Notes under the pieces: model-generated
Databases searched by the model: none
Told to the model about the DNA's origin: nothing
What the model saw: the letters and a program-made list of their open reading frames with translations, nothing else
In this document: positions 33,164 through 46,233 of the stretch, piece by piece
Layout: each line of letters starts with the position of its first letter
How positions within the stretch are numbered: the stretch's first letter is position 1
Origin: Limanda limanda
Lineage: Eukaryota > Chordata > Actinopteri > Pleuronectiformes > Pleuronectidae
Direction of reading: 5' to 3'
Length of the DNA stretch: 64,000 nt
Assembly: GCF_963576545.1 (NCBI RefSeq)
Contig: NC_083648.1
Span: forward strand, 12,378,739-12,442,738
Position numbers and translations under genes: made by a program

Positions 33164-36100
33164 ATGTCCTCTGAGGAAGGGCTGAGCTCCACGATCGCGG
33201 ACTGGCTCTACATCCACTCCTGGTGGCTCCTCCTGCCGGTCGTCATGCTGCTCGTGGTCGCTGCCTTCATCGTGGCCTTCGTGCTGCTGCTGTACATGAT
33301 CTCTCCGCTGATCAGCCCCAAGCCTCTGAAGCTGAACGGGGCCCACGTCGTGGTAAGTTCCTCGGGGAGCTGACGCCTCTCCGCTGGCTACAGGCGGGCT
33401 AACGTCCACCCAGTCCTGGAGCTATGTTAGCATAGCTTCACTTCTGTGTTTGCACTGACAACAACGTCAATGAGTAGCAACTGTTAACAGTAGAATAACT
33501 AGTTCAGAGAGAAGAAGTGACGACAGTGTGTCACTTATAAGGAGTAGCATGACTTCTTATGAGTTCTGTGGTTTGTTTTTGAGTTGATTGTCATTGGAAT
33601 GTTCCTGAGGACAGGTTACATATCAGAAACACCTCCCAGTATAACGGGCTGCATCACCACTGCCATTGCATTCATCTAGATATTCTGAAACTATTTTCAC
33701 TTCCCAATACCTGAACTGTATTGAGTAGTATAAAACATTTAAACCTATATAATGTATTACAGCAGCTGTTTGCTTCAAAGCCTGCATGGAAGTGATGATA
33801 CCATTATTGTCCTATGACCTGGCTCAGGTTAGATCATTGAATTAACACAAATAAATACATTTAAGATTTAAATTGCTTCCTTTTGTGCAGCGGCAGTTGA
33901 CATAAATAAAAATATCTTTGTCTGTATCATTTGTGTAATGCTTCTTCAAAGGCTGGTAGTGTGGCTAGTTTTGTAACTGTTGCGTTAAGTGTCATCCTGT
34001 GAGTGATACTAACATATTTAAAAGATGTGGCGTGAGATCAGTGCATAGATTCCCGTACTTGCTGATGCCCAACCTGACATTTTCACAAGTATCAGGCCTT
34101 TCTGATGCTGGTATCCAAACATTAGCAGTTATGCAGATGTGGTAACACCGTAGCAGACTTCAAACTTTTGAGGAATGAACCTCCTAACCTTTGTATTTCC
34201 AGGTGACAGGAGGCTCGAGTGGGATTGGGAAAGCCATTGCAATCGAGTGCTACAGGCAAGGAGCATTCATCACTCTGGTGGCACGAGACGAGGTCAGCAC
34301 AAACCACATTCGACCAATCCTTCTGCTGTGCCTAGACCAGCTAGAAATTGTTGGTTGTCAGCCAGCTCGTGAAAATAATTCAGATGAATGTGCCCTGTAA
34401 CAAGAGACGGATGTGCTCCACTCACATGCTAAATGGACTGGAATCTTTGCCTGCATATGAGCATTTATGTTCACGTTTTCATTTAGTTTTTAAAGATCAA
34501 ACTTGGTGATATTTTTAAGTGTTTGCACAAGTTTTAACATATTCAACATGCTTGTTTTCCTTCAGGCTAAACTCGTTCAAGCTAAAAAAGAAGTTGAGAA
34601 ATTTGCCATCAATGACAAGCAGGTATGGACTTAGTATTCATTCCAATGGAACATGTTAAACCTGTGTATGCGCTCAGGTGGAGTATCACATACAATGTCT
34701 GCCTTCAGGTGGTGCTCTGCACATCAGTGGATGTCTCCAGTGATTATAGCCAGGTGGAAAGTGTTTTAAAACAGGTAACGTTACCTCTTCCATCTCAGAT
34801 TCCTTTAATAATTCAGTGCTCAAGTGCTAAAGGAGAATTTTCTTGTCATTCAGGCACAAGAGAAGCTGGGGCCTGTTGATATGCTTGTGAACTGTGCTGG
34901 AACATCCATCTCTGGGAAGTTTGAGGAAGTGGAGGTGGACCGTTTTAAAGTAAGTACCTGTGGGTGAAACCAAGACTGTTTTGAGAAGGGTCAGAAGTCA
35001 CTCAGCTACTGTGACTTATGCGGTTAAATATTAACTCCTCATATTTACTCTAGAGTGTCGTCAAAAAGCCGACAGAAGAATGAATTATATGCATTAAATC
35101 CGTGAGAGGAAAGAAGCTTCAATTGCTGTTTTACTTTTGTAGGAGGGTTTGTCAGTGATTCAGCATATTACAGTCCACTGGCACTTTGAGTTGTGAAATG
35201 TCTGCAGCTATTTTTATAGTTTATGTGAACCTTGTCCCCATTTCCAAAAGAAACTGATGGAGGTGAACTACCTAGGCAGCGTTTACCCGACACGGGCCGT
35301 CATAACCACTATGAAGGAGAGGAGAATGGGCCGCATCATGTTCGTGTCCTCCCAGGCGGGACAGATCGGCATGTTTGGATACACTGCCTACTCCCCCTCC
35401 AAGTTTGCCCTGCGTGGCTTAGCTGAGTCTCTGCAGATGGAGGTGAGTTTTGCCTGCTCATTTGCATGGCATCTAGTTCAAATTGTTTACCATGTATATA
35501 CGATATATCTGAATGTACTTTTACTTTTGAATTTCCACAAAGCCATTGAGGCAAACACGGGTGATTAATGTTGCTGCTGTTCTTTTCCAGATAAAGCCGT
35601 ACAACATCTATGTGACTGTGGCCTTCCCCCCTGACACTGACACTCCAGGATTTGCTGAGGAAAATAAGACAAAGGTAAAATCTTCAATATTCTTTTATCA
35701 TTATATTCAACAATATGATTATAAACAATGACATAATTTCAGATTCATTTCCCACCCATGTAAAACCATTTGCTCCTCTGTTCTTTTCTCTTGCAGCCTC
35801 TAGAAACTAAATTAATCTCTGAAACAGCCGGAGTGTGTCAACCCGACCAGGTGGCCAAGATCATTGTGCGCGATGCAGTTGTAAGCCACACCCAGCTTCT
35901 TCTACTATTATACAGTCGAAACAACTACTTCTTGGGGAAAGAAGGATCCGTTGTTGTTAACATATCTTCCCTTATGTCTTTGCTTTTGCAGCAGGGGAAC
36001 TTCAACAGCTCCGTGGGACCCGACGGCTACATGCTCTCAGCCCTCACCTGTGGGATGTCGCCCGTCACCTCCATCACAGAAGGTCTTCAACAGGTCCGAG

Positions 36101-36322
36101 CACATGAATGACACTTTGACACTGGTCAATGTGAAGCTCCTCCCTGCTGCTGTTGATATTGTGAGATTGACAGTTACTGACCTCAGTTTGTCTTATTTGC
36201 AGATTGTTACCATGGGATTATTTCGGACCATCGCCCTCTTCTATCTGGGGAGTTTCGACAGCATCGTGCGCCGCTGCATGATTCAGAGAGAGCAGTTGAA
36301 AGCAGCTGACAAGACGGAGTAA
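33164..36322 (+). CDS. kdsr: 3-ketodihydrosphingosine reductase, complete
   Basis: Reduces 3-ketodihydrosphingosine to dihydrosphingosine with NADPH, the second step of de novo sphingolipid synthesis, on the cytosolic face of the ER. Exons: 33164-33352, 34203-34292, 34566-34622, 34709-34774, 34854-34949, 35251-35442, 35591-35674, 35797-35880, 35992-36093, 36203-36322. Every exon is a multiple of three. Total 359 aa from the first ATG. A second in-frame ATG at 33245 gives 332 aa, the human length, and matches the human start. The upstream 27 residues (with WWLLLPVV) would lengthen the membrane segment. Short-chain dehydrogenase features, numbered from the first ATG: an N-terminal membrane helix (about 20-45), TGGSSGIG near 65-72, NCAG, and catalytic Ser199, Tyr213, Lys217 (YSPSK). 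A C-terminal hydrophobic segment follows ([14 protein letters not shown]). Downstream of the vps4 cluster, same strand. Confidence 0.95.
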
Positions 36323-38770
36323 CAGCAGCCGTACCTGCTTCACAGCCCAGTGCCCCTCTTCTTCTTCCTCCTCCTCCTCCTCCTCTACACCCCCATCCCA
36401 TCCCTTCATCCAGCTGTTCAAGTGCCCAACCGTAGTTGGGGAATAGGCCAGGCTTTGAGTGCATTTCTGATAACATCCTAACAGACAGGATGAAAGAAAA
36501 CGGCAGATGTTTACTCTTTGCTTGTCCTCCATTGACTTCACGGCCATTCCTTTCTATCCTTTCAGAGCATTCCAGTGACTTTTCAGTTTAATGTGTCCAC
36601 CTGCTTCTTTCTGTCCGAGCAGCCTTATTTTGTGGGGGAGGGGAGGGCAGACTAAACATCACACAGCCTGCTTTTAAAATACATATGGGCTTTGTAAGCA
36701 ACTTTCATTTCAGACACCATGTCTCCCTGCCTCTACTTGCACAGTGTTTATATTTCCCCTCACAGAGAGGATAAAAGGCAGATAGCTTGTTGGACCAGTT
36801 GGGCCAAATATGGCTTGAGATTCCTTCCCACCATGGGGCTATAGAAAAAATCTGAATGGTAATTCTCACCTTTTTGCCATTTCGTTACATGTATTTAAAA
36901 ACTGGGTCCGCCCCGTAAGAAGTTCACGATCTTCAATGAAACACTTCCTCAATCTCAACCTCTGTTGTACCACAAGTCTTTGCAGGCAAAGCACCTTCCC
37001 TCTTCGCCGAGTGGTTTTGTTTTTGCGCTCTGCATCTCAGCCCAACAAAGATGTGATGACAACAGTACACTTCACTTAAATCAGAGAGAGCGAGAGAAAG
37101 TGAAAGCATATGTAGTTTTTGATTGTTATTAAATATTGCTAATGCAAAAACACAATTTCCCAAAAATGTTTAGACGTGGTGTTGGGCAGAATTTGGGTGA
37201 AGTTTTTTGTGTGCGTACATGTGTGTGTTTGTGTTTGCTGTGACTGAGCCAACCCCTGGGGAGAGAAAAGCCATTAGATATTATTGTCTCTAGATTAAAC
37301 ACCAAATTATTTTCTGCTCCTTCCATCTTATTTCTTTGAGAAAGGAGAGCAGGTGCTGGCTGTTGAAGCCATGACATTAAAAATGGGGGGTGGGGGACAA
37401 TAGCTCAGGTGATTTAACTCTTCATCTGTGCATGTGATTGAATTAAGCACACCTTTTTTCTTTCTTCCTTTAATGTGTGAAAGGAAGCGTATCATTTCCA
37501 CATGCAGTCTTGTGTGTCTGTGCACATATTCAGCTCCCCCCCAGTCAAAGATCCGAGTGGGATCCATAAACTGTCGGGTGGTGCAAGTCAGGGCAATGAG
37601 GGCAGGACTCGCTGGTTCGAGTCATGTCCCTTTGAGTCTATTGAGGGCGCTAGAGATTTGTTTTACATAGAGGTCAAATAGGAAAGGGACTAGAATGAAA
37701 AGTGTGATCCTCATCCTTCTGATTTTAGACCTGCTGTCACTGTCGTGCGCAGTCTGGACTTTGTAACTCCCTGAATAACAATATCCATTCCCTCCGGGTT
37801 TCTGTCAAACCTTTGGAAAAATCTTGTTCTTATCACATGACCTTCTTACTATTTTGCATACATAGGGAGGAAAAAACTACAAGTCTTAATTTGGTCCATC
37901 ACAAACGGGGAGAATGTACTTTAACAAAAAGCATACAAATCAGAACATAGTAATATTATTTTTAAATGCACCGCTATCTGAATGCCAAAATGTGTAAAGA
38001 CAATTTTTGAGATTTATTTCCATGTTGCTGCTCTGTTGATCTTTAGAGTTAGTTTTGAGCAGTGTGGAAACCCATTCTAAGCCTTAAAGACGTGACTGCT
38101 GATGAAGCTAAAGCTATAAGAATGGACCTGTCCACAGAACAATGTGGCTTCACCCACATGTGGTTTACCAGTTCATTTAATGACTCTTCAGTGTTTTTTG
38201 TTGTGTATTTTTGTCAACTTCCAGGCTTTGTACGACAAAGGAAGCCTTGGTGAAATCCAAGAAATGAAAGTGAGAATGGATGACCATGTTTGATGATGTT
38301 CTCATTTGACTTTGGTTTAAAGGCGTACTGTCCTGCACTCAAGAGGTTTTAATAATCTTACTTTATTTGCTTTCAGAAGATCTCTTTTTCCTTAAGGTAG
38401 CAACACGTAGTTGATGGAACATGTAGCCCATGTAAAAGCAGTTTTGTTTAACACCTATTTAAGCTATGCAAGTGAAGCCTATGCTTACGATATGTTCAAA
38501 CATATAGTCCACATTTCAGTTCTCTAACATCCTGTGTTTAACGGTGTCATCATTAGATCATCACTGAGTATTGAACATGAAAGTCATGATGCACTCTTGT
38601 TTCATTCTTCTTCGTTGCTTTTTAATTTACTTAAATACTTAACACCTTCACCTTGTGTGCCATTGAAAGAAAATGTGAGAAGTGAACGTGTCTCTGTCTT
38701 ATTTTCTTACATGATAAACTAAATAAATAACTGTGGAGAGAAATAAAATCGAATTCCCCTGTTTTCATCC
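36323..38770 (+). other. kdsr 3' UTR (estimated extent)
   Basis: Non-coding sequence after the kdsr TAA, with a CTT/CTC tract at about 36355-36385. Two close polyadenylation signals, AATAAA at 38722-38727 and 38742-38747, suggest the message ends near 38.77 kb, giving a 3' UTR of about 2.4 kb. Open frames here have no support. Confidence 0.5.
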
Positions 38771-40098
38771 TTGGGTTTGAAATTGAAAAAAAATTCAGGA
38801 AATACAATTTTCTTAAATTGTATCTGTTACGCAGTTTCGCTTTAACTGATTTCTGGTTGAGGAAAATATTTTGGCTGAAAGTCTCAGTTCAGTGCGAGTG
38901 AGTTGTGTCTTTCAGAAGTTCGTGAAGGGTTGTGGGAATTTAAGTATTCTGTTTGATGTGATGAGATTTTAATCTTCCATGAGGGGACTTTCCACAGCAG
39001 CAGCATCCCTCTCTTTCAAATTTGCAGCATGCAGGTTTTTTTGATGCTTTGTTTGTCCCATTTGAGAATAAGAAGTAGACATGTGGTGTAAAAGAAATGC
39101 GAAAGGACACTAGAAAGGGCATCAAAGGACGGAGGGACATTTTATACAGGTCCATCAATTGTGTGCTGCAACACTGGATCTCCTTCCACAAGGGGGTGGC
39201 TGGACCACATCAAAGTATAGCCCTGTGTGCTGCTCATGAATGAGCCAACATCTTCTAAAGAGCTTCCCTTGCTCTTGTCTGGGCGAGCAGCCGAATGAAA
39301 GCTATCTGGGTGAAGTCATAAATAAAAAGTCAAAAAATAAAAAAAAACGTTGTTTAAACACGTATTAATAAGAATAGACGCTGTTAATGATCCTTGGTGC
39401 ACTTCTTCATCCTTCACTCGCAGTCTCCGAGCGCAGCCAAAGGAATTACTTTGCGCGGCTGACGTCAGGAATACCTCACCAGTGAGAGCCTGGCCCACTG
39501 GCGGCGGTGGGCAGGCTGCTGCTGCTGCTGCTGCTGGAGAGGAGGAGGATATGAGGAGCAGGAGGAAGAGGACTCCAGTCCGACCTTGTCTGGCTCACGG
39601 TCCCGCGCACGGTCTGTGCGTAAAAACGCTGCTAACCCAGTTTGGCGGCGTTTGAACGCCCCTTCAGGCGCGCACAGCTCCGGCCTCCATTCATGTGCTT
39701 CTGGGTTCTTTAACCACTTCTGGGGAAACGAGCACTGGAGAGCAACACTACACTCCAGCCCTCTTCCGCATATTGGATTTCTGTGCTGAGAGAAGGTCGC
39801 CCATGTCCCTGCAAGGATCCGGGGAAAGGAAGATTGCTGCTTCCACGGACTCTGTACATTTGTGACTTTTAAAATCGTTTTCCTGTACAGTTTTTTAATC
39901 AAAGGATTTCCTCAACTCTTGGAGCGTTTCTCTGCCTGCTGGCGGGGATTACTCGCTTGCATCGCTTGCATTTTGGAATTTGTAGAACCGGATTTCGGGG
40001 ACAGGCTCGTGCGTAAGGAGCATAGTGCACATCCGATCATAATGCATTTGATTTAGGACACCATCTGTCTACACAAAAGTGCCACAAATTAAGCCGGG
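38771..40098 (+). promoter_or_regulatory. bcl2 upstream region and 5' UTR
   Basis: AT-rich to about 39400, then GC-richer with a (GCT)n run at about 39513-39535. Two small upstream ORFs precede the bcl2 ATG: ATG at 39803 (20 codons, stop TGA) and ATG at 40042 (4 codons, stop TAG). Upstream ORFs are a known translational feature of vertebrate BCL2 leaders. The transcription start is not determined. Confidence 0.45.
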
Positions 40099-40650
40099 AT
40101 GGCGAGCGAGAGTAATCGTTATATTGTGGAAAAGTACATCTGCCATAAACTCTCCAAGAGGGGCTTCGAGTGGGGGTTCGATGACGTGCGGGACGAGGAG
40201 GAGGAGGCGGATAACGGGTCGATAGTTGCCCCACAGCCGACTCTGGTTCGCCGGTGCCGTGGAGCCAGCACCGGGCCCGACACCCAGAGCCTCCCCAGCC
40301 TGTTCCGCCGGCTCCCGCAGCCCGAGCCCCACGACGCCATCCACCGGGTCCTGCGGGAGGCTGGGGACGAACTGGAGAGACTGTACCAGCCGGACTTCAC
40401 GGAGATGTCCCGGCAGCTCTACCTCACCTCCACCACGGCGCAGAGGCGGTTCGCCGAGGTGATCGACGAGCTGTTCCGGGACGGGGTGAACTGGGGCCGG
40501 ATCATCGCCTTCTTCGAGTTCGGGGGCACGGTGTGCGTGGAGTGCGCGGCCCGGGAGGAGATGAGCTCGCAGGTGGAGAACATCGCGGAGTGGATGACAG
40601 AGTATTTGAATGGACCTCTGAACAGCTGGATTAAAGACAACGGGGGATGG
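40099..40650 (+). CDS. bcl2: apoptosis regulator Bcl-2, first coding exon (partial)
   Basis: Anti-apoptotic Bcl-2 protein of mitochondrial outer and ER membranes, which holds BH3 proteins and Bax/Bak in check. The exon codes 184 residues and ends at ...DNGGW with donor GTAGGT at 40651, the same place as the human intron. BH4 lies at about 6-29 (NRYIVEKYICHKLSKRGFEW). A loop with an acidic run follows (EEEEAD). The BH3 core LREAGD is at 85-90, BH1 at 124-143 (ELFRDGVNWGRIIAFFEFGG), and BH2 starts at about 176 (SWIKDNGGW). The rest of BH2 and the membrane anchor are in an exon beyond the right edge. Reading on past the donor gives only VGVIPV and a stop, which is intron. Bcl-2 is favoured over Bcl-xL by NRYIVEKYICHKLSKRGFEW and by the kdsr-bcl2 neighbourhood. 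Which teleost ohnologue this is cannot be told. Confidence 0.93.
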
Positions 40651-43600
40651 GTAGGTGTGATTCCCGTGTAGCTGCAGGTTCTGGTGCCACGGGGGCGCAA
40701 AAGTGCTCCTTCGCCCCTTTTATCGCTTTTTAATCAGTGAATTTCCGCTGCGTACGTGTGTGTGTGAGTGTGTGTGTGTGTGGATCAACATGTGCTCTCT
40801 GCTGGGGTTAAATGTCACGCAACGTTAAAACCACGTCCGGTGGTGATCATTAATAAAAACCCAGCTCTAGATGTGTCCATTACGCACGACAGGCGCTAGG
40901 GAGCGATCGAGATGGACGGCCTCACGCAGGAGGCTGCTCCGATTGGACGGCCGCGGTGGCTGTTTAACTCGTTTGGCCAATCAGGGAGCTTGCTGTGTCA
41001 CACCTCCCGACGCTGTACTGGGAAAGCCCGCCCCCCAGTGCAGTGGATCGCCAGCGGCAGCCACGCAGACGTCAGGGAGAGAGCAGGATAAAAGAGCCAG
41101 GAGAAAATCCAGTTCACACAACCAGTATCTTCATGTGTCCCAGTAGAGAAAGCCTAGCACGGCTGTTTCATGCATTTTCATTCTCTGAGGCCTGACGTGC
41201 TGTGGAGCTCTGGTGCAGCAGGGTGGATGTGACGCAACGAGTCATAATCCCAGCAGAAGGGAAGAGGCCAGACACATGTCAGCAAAGAGAGAACTATTGA
41301 ATTAATGTGCTCAGGCCTCTGGGCATGGCCGGTCAGGGCTGAGCTCACACACGAGCTTCAGGTAGGAACCAGGGTAGGAATCTATAGAACACACTTCCTG
41401 CTCAGATGCACAGAGAGGAATCCATTCCTGTTTCTGTGACTTCTTTGCTCCCCGGCAGCTGCTAAACCAATCTGCCATGAATTAGCCTCTAATTAGCACT
41501 GATGCTCTTAATGAGAGCATAACATTTGTGCTGCTTGGTTATTGTAGCTGGAAGGTATCAGATTTGGAGATGTAGGGGTGGGGGGGGGGACGGTCATCAA
41601 TGATTCATATTGAACATATCTTCTCAAAGGGAAGGACCGTTTAACATTCCCCTTGAGTGTGCCTTGCCCCTGGAGGTGGCAGGTTGTGGCACATATCAAA
41701 GGCAGCCACAGAGGGGGGGATCCCTCCAGGAACATAGGGCGCTCATCCCCACAGCCGCGTGTGTTTAACATGCACTCCTCCGTGCATTCAGGTTGGAACC
41801 CTTTTGTCTGCCTTTTTCCCCCAGACCTGTGCCTTGAAGCTGCCACAGGCCGGCCTGCTCTGTGTCTCTGCAGCCTGGGCCCACTGCACGATAATGTAGG
41901 TCATCATCATCATCGTCTGTGTTTTCCATCCGGGCGGAGAGGGCTGTGTCTCTGCTGCTCTGCATCCTCTGGAGAGCGAAAGCACAGTCTTTTTTTTAAT
42001 CCAAAAGGATTATTTAGGATTATTTGAAAACATATGTCTCCACTATGGGTCACTTTGGTGGATTTCTGCTCTCAACAGCTCAAAAGCCACTTCCAAGTGA
42101 AGTGGGCTCAAACGAGGCTCCAAAACAGTTTAGCACAGTGCACTCTAATCAGCCTTAATGTTTTAGAGGTCCAGCATCAGACACTGGTGTTGATTTAGAT
42201 GTACATTTGAATGCCTTCATCATTGTGGGAAATTTCCTAACATGTGTGTTTTTGTTGTTACCTGACCTTTAATAACTGACTGCAGGCACAGAACTTTGTC
42301 TGCGCTCTGGACTGGGTTTGTGAAATTCAGCGTCTCCTTTTTCTTCATGGACTCGTTGGCTGGATTTTGAAATATAATGAAGTCATTCAGCGAGTGCCAA
42401 AAAAAGGTTGTTTTCTCCTCATTCAAGGCTGGGTTTGGACAGGAAAGTTTGGTTTTCTACTGACGACTTTGCCATGTTGGAGATATTTCCCTTGAGTGAA
42501 CTCAGGGCTGTGGGCAGAGAAGCTTTGATTAACAGTGAATATTTTTATTCACCCATTCTTTTATTTTTCTTGGCTTTATACACAAAAATATAAGAATCAG
42601 CCAATGAAAAACTCCTTGTGTATTAGTTTTTGATGATAGAATGCACTGCCCATGCAGCTGCGGAAAAACCAAGGACACGACCTCAGTGTCATCAGTTGTA
42701 GCCTGGTTTGGCTTGAACAATGGCCGCCACTGCTTGGAAATAATGTGGCAAACAAGCTGTTTTATTGTGAAAGTCTCGAGTGGATTGCAATGAAGTAAAC
42801 ATGCCACATTTCTAAATCCAAGTTGCTCATCATGGACTTTCCTGAGGGACTTGTCCATCCATTTTGGGGTCACACTTATAATGGCTCGTTTCCTTCATTT
42901 CATCCATTATCTGCAGGTAAATTTAAGAAAATGAATCACAATAAAGCACATTTCATGTATCCGTCCCTTCACTGTTGACCAAAACAAGAGACACTATTTC
43001 TTTTGGTGGTGTTGACGTAGCTTCCCAACGTTGACAATGTTGAACAAACATGGTTGCGTTCAGACAGGTTGTGTTTATGGTCGCTCATGCTCTCCGTTGT
43101 GTTATTGCTCACTCGTGAATCCTGTGTTTTCCACCACTCTTAAAACAAAGGTGGGAGCTAATCAACCCATTAGTGACATTTTGACATGTTAGAGTGGTGT
43201 GGAAACAGGTCTCTATCAGCCACCCTCTGTTTCCTGTTGTTTCTGAGACAATTTGAGCCTGGAATAGTAGCGCCCACTAATCATTGTTGAGTCTAGGCAT
43301 CCCCAGTGAGTCAAATATAGTTTGAGTTAAATACAGCTATCTGCACATTCAAAATAACAATGCACTTACTGTATTGGCAAAATCCAAAGCTCAGGGTGAA
43401 ATTGCAGCCATCCCGCACTGATTACTTCCCTCGCTCCAGGGGGTGAGACACTGTTCCCTAACGCTCGGTTTTAAACTCAACCTTTGTGGTGACAGAAATT
43501 GCTCACATCAGGGGACCATGGCATCCAGGCCACAGTCTCACCCACATGAGGTGCACAAATGTGTTTATGTACTGGTGGTTGCAGTAAATAAAAAATGATT

Positions 43601-43794
43601 GAACAAAGTGGCAGGCGGCATTCAACTCCTGAAATTACATGCTTGACCTCTGTTATATTTACTGCCTGAGGGGGCAGCACAGAGCAAAATGCCCAAATGT
43701 GTTGTGGGGGAAAAGCAACAGTTTCACAACTATGGAAAGTTAAGTGAGATCAGCTTCAGAAACTGATTCCTGTTTTTTTCATCTCTGTTATTTT

Positions 43795-44575
43795 TAGTCA
43801 TGCTGTAGAGATGCAAATGTCTGACAGTAAGTTGGTTGGTCCACCTCAGTGGTTTGGACTTAAATATCTCAACAACTATAGTTAGGACATGTTGATGGTC
43901 CCCAGAGGGTGAACCCTACTGAGTGTGGTTATCCCATGACTTTTCCTCTTCAGTCACAATTGAGGTTACAAATTGTAGTTTTCAGTTAATCTCAACCACT
44001 ATTGGATATGGAATTTTGTTCAGGCATTGATGGTCCCCAGAGGATGAATCTTACTCAGTTTGATGATCCCACAACTTTGCTTCAAGTGTTACAATTGTGT
44101 TTTTTAGTTCATCTCATTAACTTTTGGATATTAATTGTTGTTCAGACATTGATGGTGCCCAGAGGATGAATCGTATCGAGTTTGGTTATCCAATGATTTT
44201 TCCTTTAGTGTCACGATGAGTTTCCAAATTTTGGTTGTTATTGTGAAATATCTAAATTATTGGATGGATTGCCATGAAATTTGCTCCACACATTGACATT
44301 CCCTTCAGGATGAACTGTAATAACTGTGGAGAACAAAAGGGGTTTTCGTTAAGCGCCAGCATCAGGTCAAAATGTCCAAATATCTAATTCCTCAGTTTAT
44401 GAATAACCATGTGAAAACACCTTTTCAACTGTCTTAGCTGTTGGTTCTGACACGTGCCAACAAGCAAGTGCTAACATGCAAAACCTTGGGTGGTGAACAT
44501 AGCACACATTGTACTTACTTAACACCAGGATGTTAGCATTGTCATTTTGAGCACGTAATCACATAGACGCAAACT
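43795..44575 (+). repeat. dispersed teleost repeat with internal ~125-bp tandem units
   Basis: Repeating phrases 'aca.tgatggt.cccagagg.tgaa', 'ttggttatcc' and 'tggatggattgccatgaaattt', then 'gcgccagcatcaggtcaaaatgt', then a tail rich in 'gctaac' and 'gttagcattgtcatttgagca'-type words. This order matches an abundant fish repeat I recognise, but I do not assign it to a named family. Three degenerate units are visible from about 43880 to 44240. Confidence 0.6.
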
Positions 44576-46233
44576 TTTAACTCTGTCGTCTTGTTTTCGA
44601 GTCTTGTGTTCATCGTGTAGGAGCTGAGGGGCGTAAAAGCCCTTTTTTTTGCAGCCTCAAACAGCAGGATCAGGTGTCTGAGGAATGCTGCTAACCAGGT
44701 GGCCTATTTCTCTGTGTGTCTCACAGGTGTGTGTGTTTCAGGACAGGACAATGTAAGTTGGCTTGGTTTGGGTCCAACTAGTGGGGGATTCCCCGAGCAC
44801 AATCTGCCCATCAACGGGTGGGACCTGCATGTTGCTACGGTGTTGTGGGCGTCTGGCTGCACCCCACTACTCCCTTGTTGCGGCTGAGTGGATCTAGTTC
44901 AGTGAGGAAGTCATTAATCTCCATATAGGTGACATGTCGGCGGGGAAGAGAGGAAAGAAAAAACAAAAACAAACTGAATTATAAAGGAAGCACATACGAT
45001 ACAGCCCATCATGGAAGAGTTAAAGAGGTCTCACATTCAATTTGTGTCCTCTTGATTCCAATTCTTTATATTTAGCAAGTCAGCCACTGACTATTGCACC
45101 ATTCAGGTGGCTGTCAACATACAAAAACAAGCCTCCATTGGTAATGGTGGGAATGCTACATTTGAGGAGTTGTGCTCTGTAATAAGCTCTATAACTCATG
45201 GTCGATCCAAGTAGAAATCTTCTCTTTTCACTCTGCACGTTACAGTCAGTTGTTTATCAGTATAACCTCACAACCTAGACTGTGGGACCAACTCTGACGT
45301 CTTGTTCCCAGCAATCACACAGAGGAACGATTACTCATGCAAATAGCATTCAGGGGTTTTCACTCCCACCCGTAATTTCCAAACGGAGAAATAACGACAT
45401 CATTTCAGCGCTGCAAGAGTAGAAAACTCTGCAGCCGAGGCCGAGTTTGGAGACTTCAACGACAATGTTATCTCTTGATGTGGACCCGCAGCTCTGTAAT
45501 AGAGACTGAAGGGCTTAGTGTGGCGAGAAGCAGCCAAGATTTCCCCCCCTGTACTGTACCCCTTTTGCTGCGCAGGCCCCAGTCGCTCACCATCTGCCAC
45601 TGTGTTTACAGCCGTCAGCCCGGCAACTGTAATCGCAGAAACATTTCCTACCGACGCAGGCAGCTCTGGGCTGTACGTTTCTGAATCAATCTGACATTAA
45701 TGCTGTCTTTAAGGAGCAGCCCAGGAGAGATCTCCAGTCTCGCTGCTATCTGGGTCTCTGAGTGTTTGGAATACTTAAGGAAGAATGTCTAAGCCTCTTT
45801 AGGAGGTGTGGTGAGAATAACAATAAAAAGTCTCCTACAGTCAGTTCTACTGCTGAGGTTTATCTGCCTTAAAGAAACTAATGGTTGACTGTCAGGTATA
45901 TGTAAGGATCTCATTTGACTTTTATCTTCACCTTTACTTTGAATAAGATTTATATAATCCGATCTATATATCCATGCCGGATATATACAGGAATTTTGGG
46001 GCACAATTTACTGAAAAACCTGCTACATGTGATGTTACTACCAGGGGCGATGCAGCAGGTACGCAAATAACCTGGGTCCCCGAACTGGGTGGGAGGGGGG
46101 CCCAAAAACAAATCCTGATTATGTTCCTCCTCAATAACGAATTTCGTTAGGGCTATATTCTGTGACTGCGATCTACAGGAAACTGCAATCCAACTACCAA
46201 AGCCAAAAGCGTCGTACTTTATGCAGTTTAGTT

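Noticed and set aside
36218..36547. minus-strand frame with a run of Glu
   Set aside because: It is the antisense of a CTT/CTC tract in the kdsr 3' UTR plus the last kdsr exon.
39465..39902. 145-codon minus-strand open frame with a Gln run
   Set aside because: The Gln run is the (GCT)n microsatellite of the bcl2 leader read backwards, and there is no homology or splice context.
40254..40634. 126-codon open frame on the plus strand
   Set aside because: It is an alternative frame over the GC-rich bcl2 exon 1 with no domain features.
40651..40671. bcl2 continuing as ...GGWVGVIPV and stop
   Set aside because: This is readthrough into the intron. The GTAGGT donor follows the Trp codon where the family intron lies, so the short ending is not taken as the protein.
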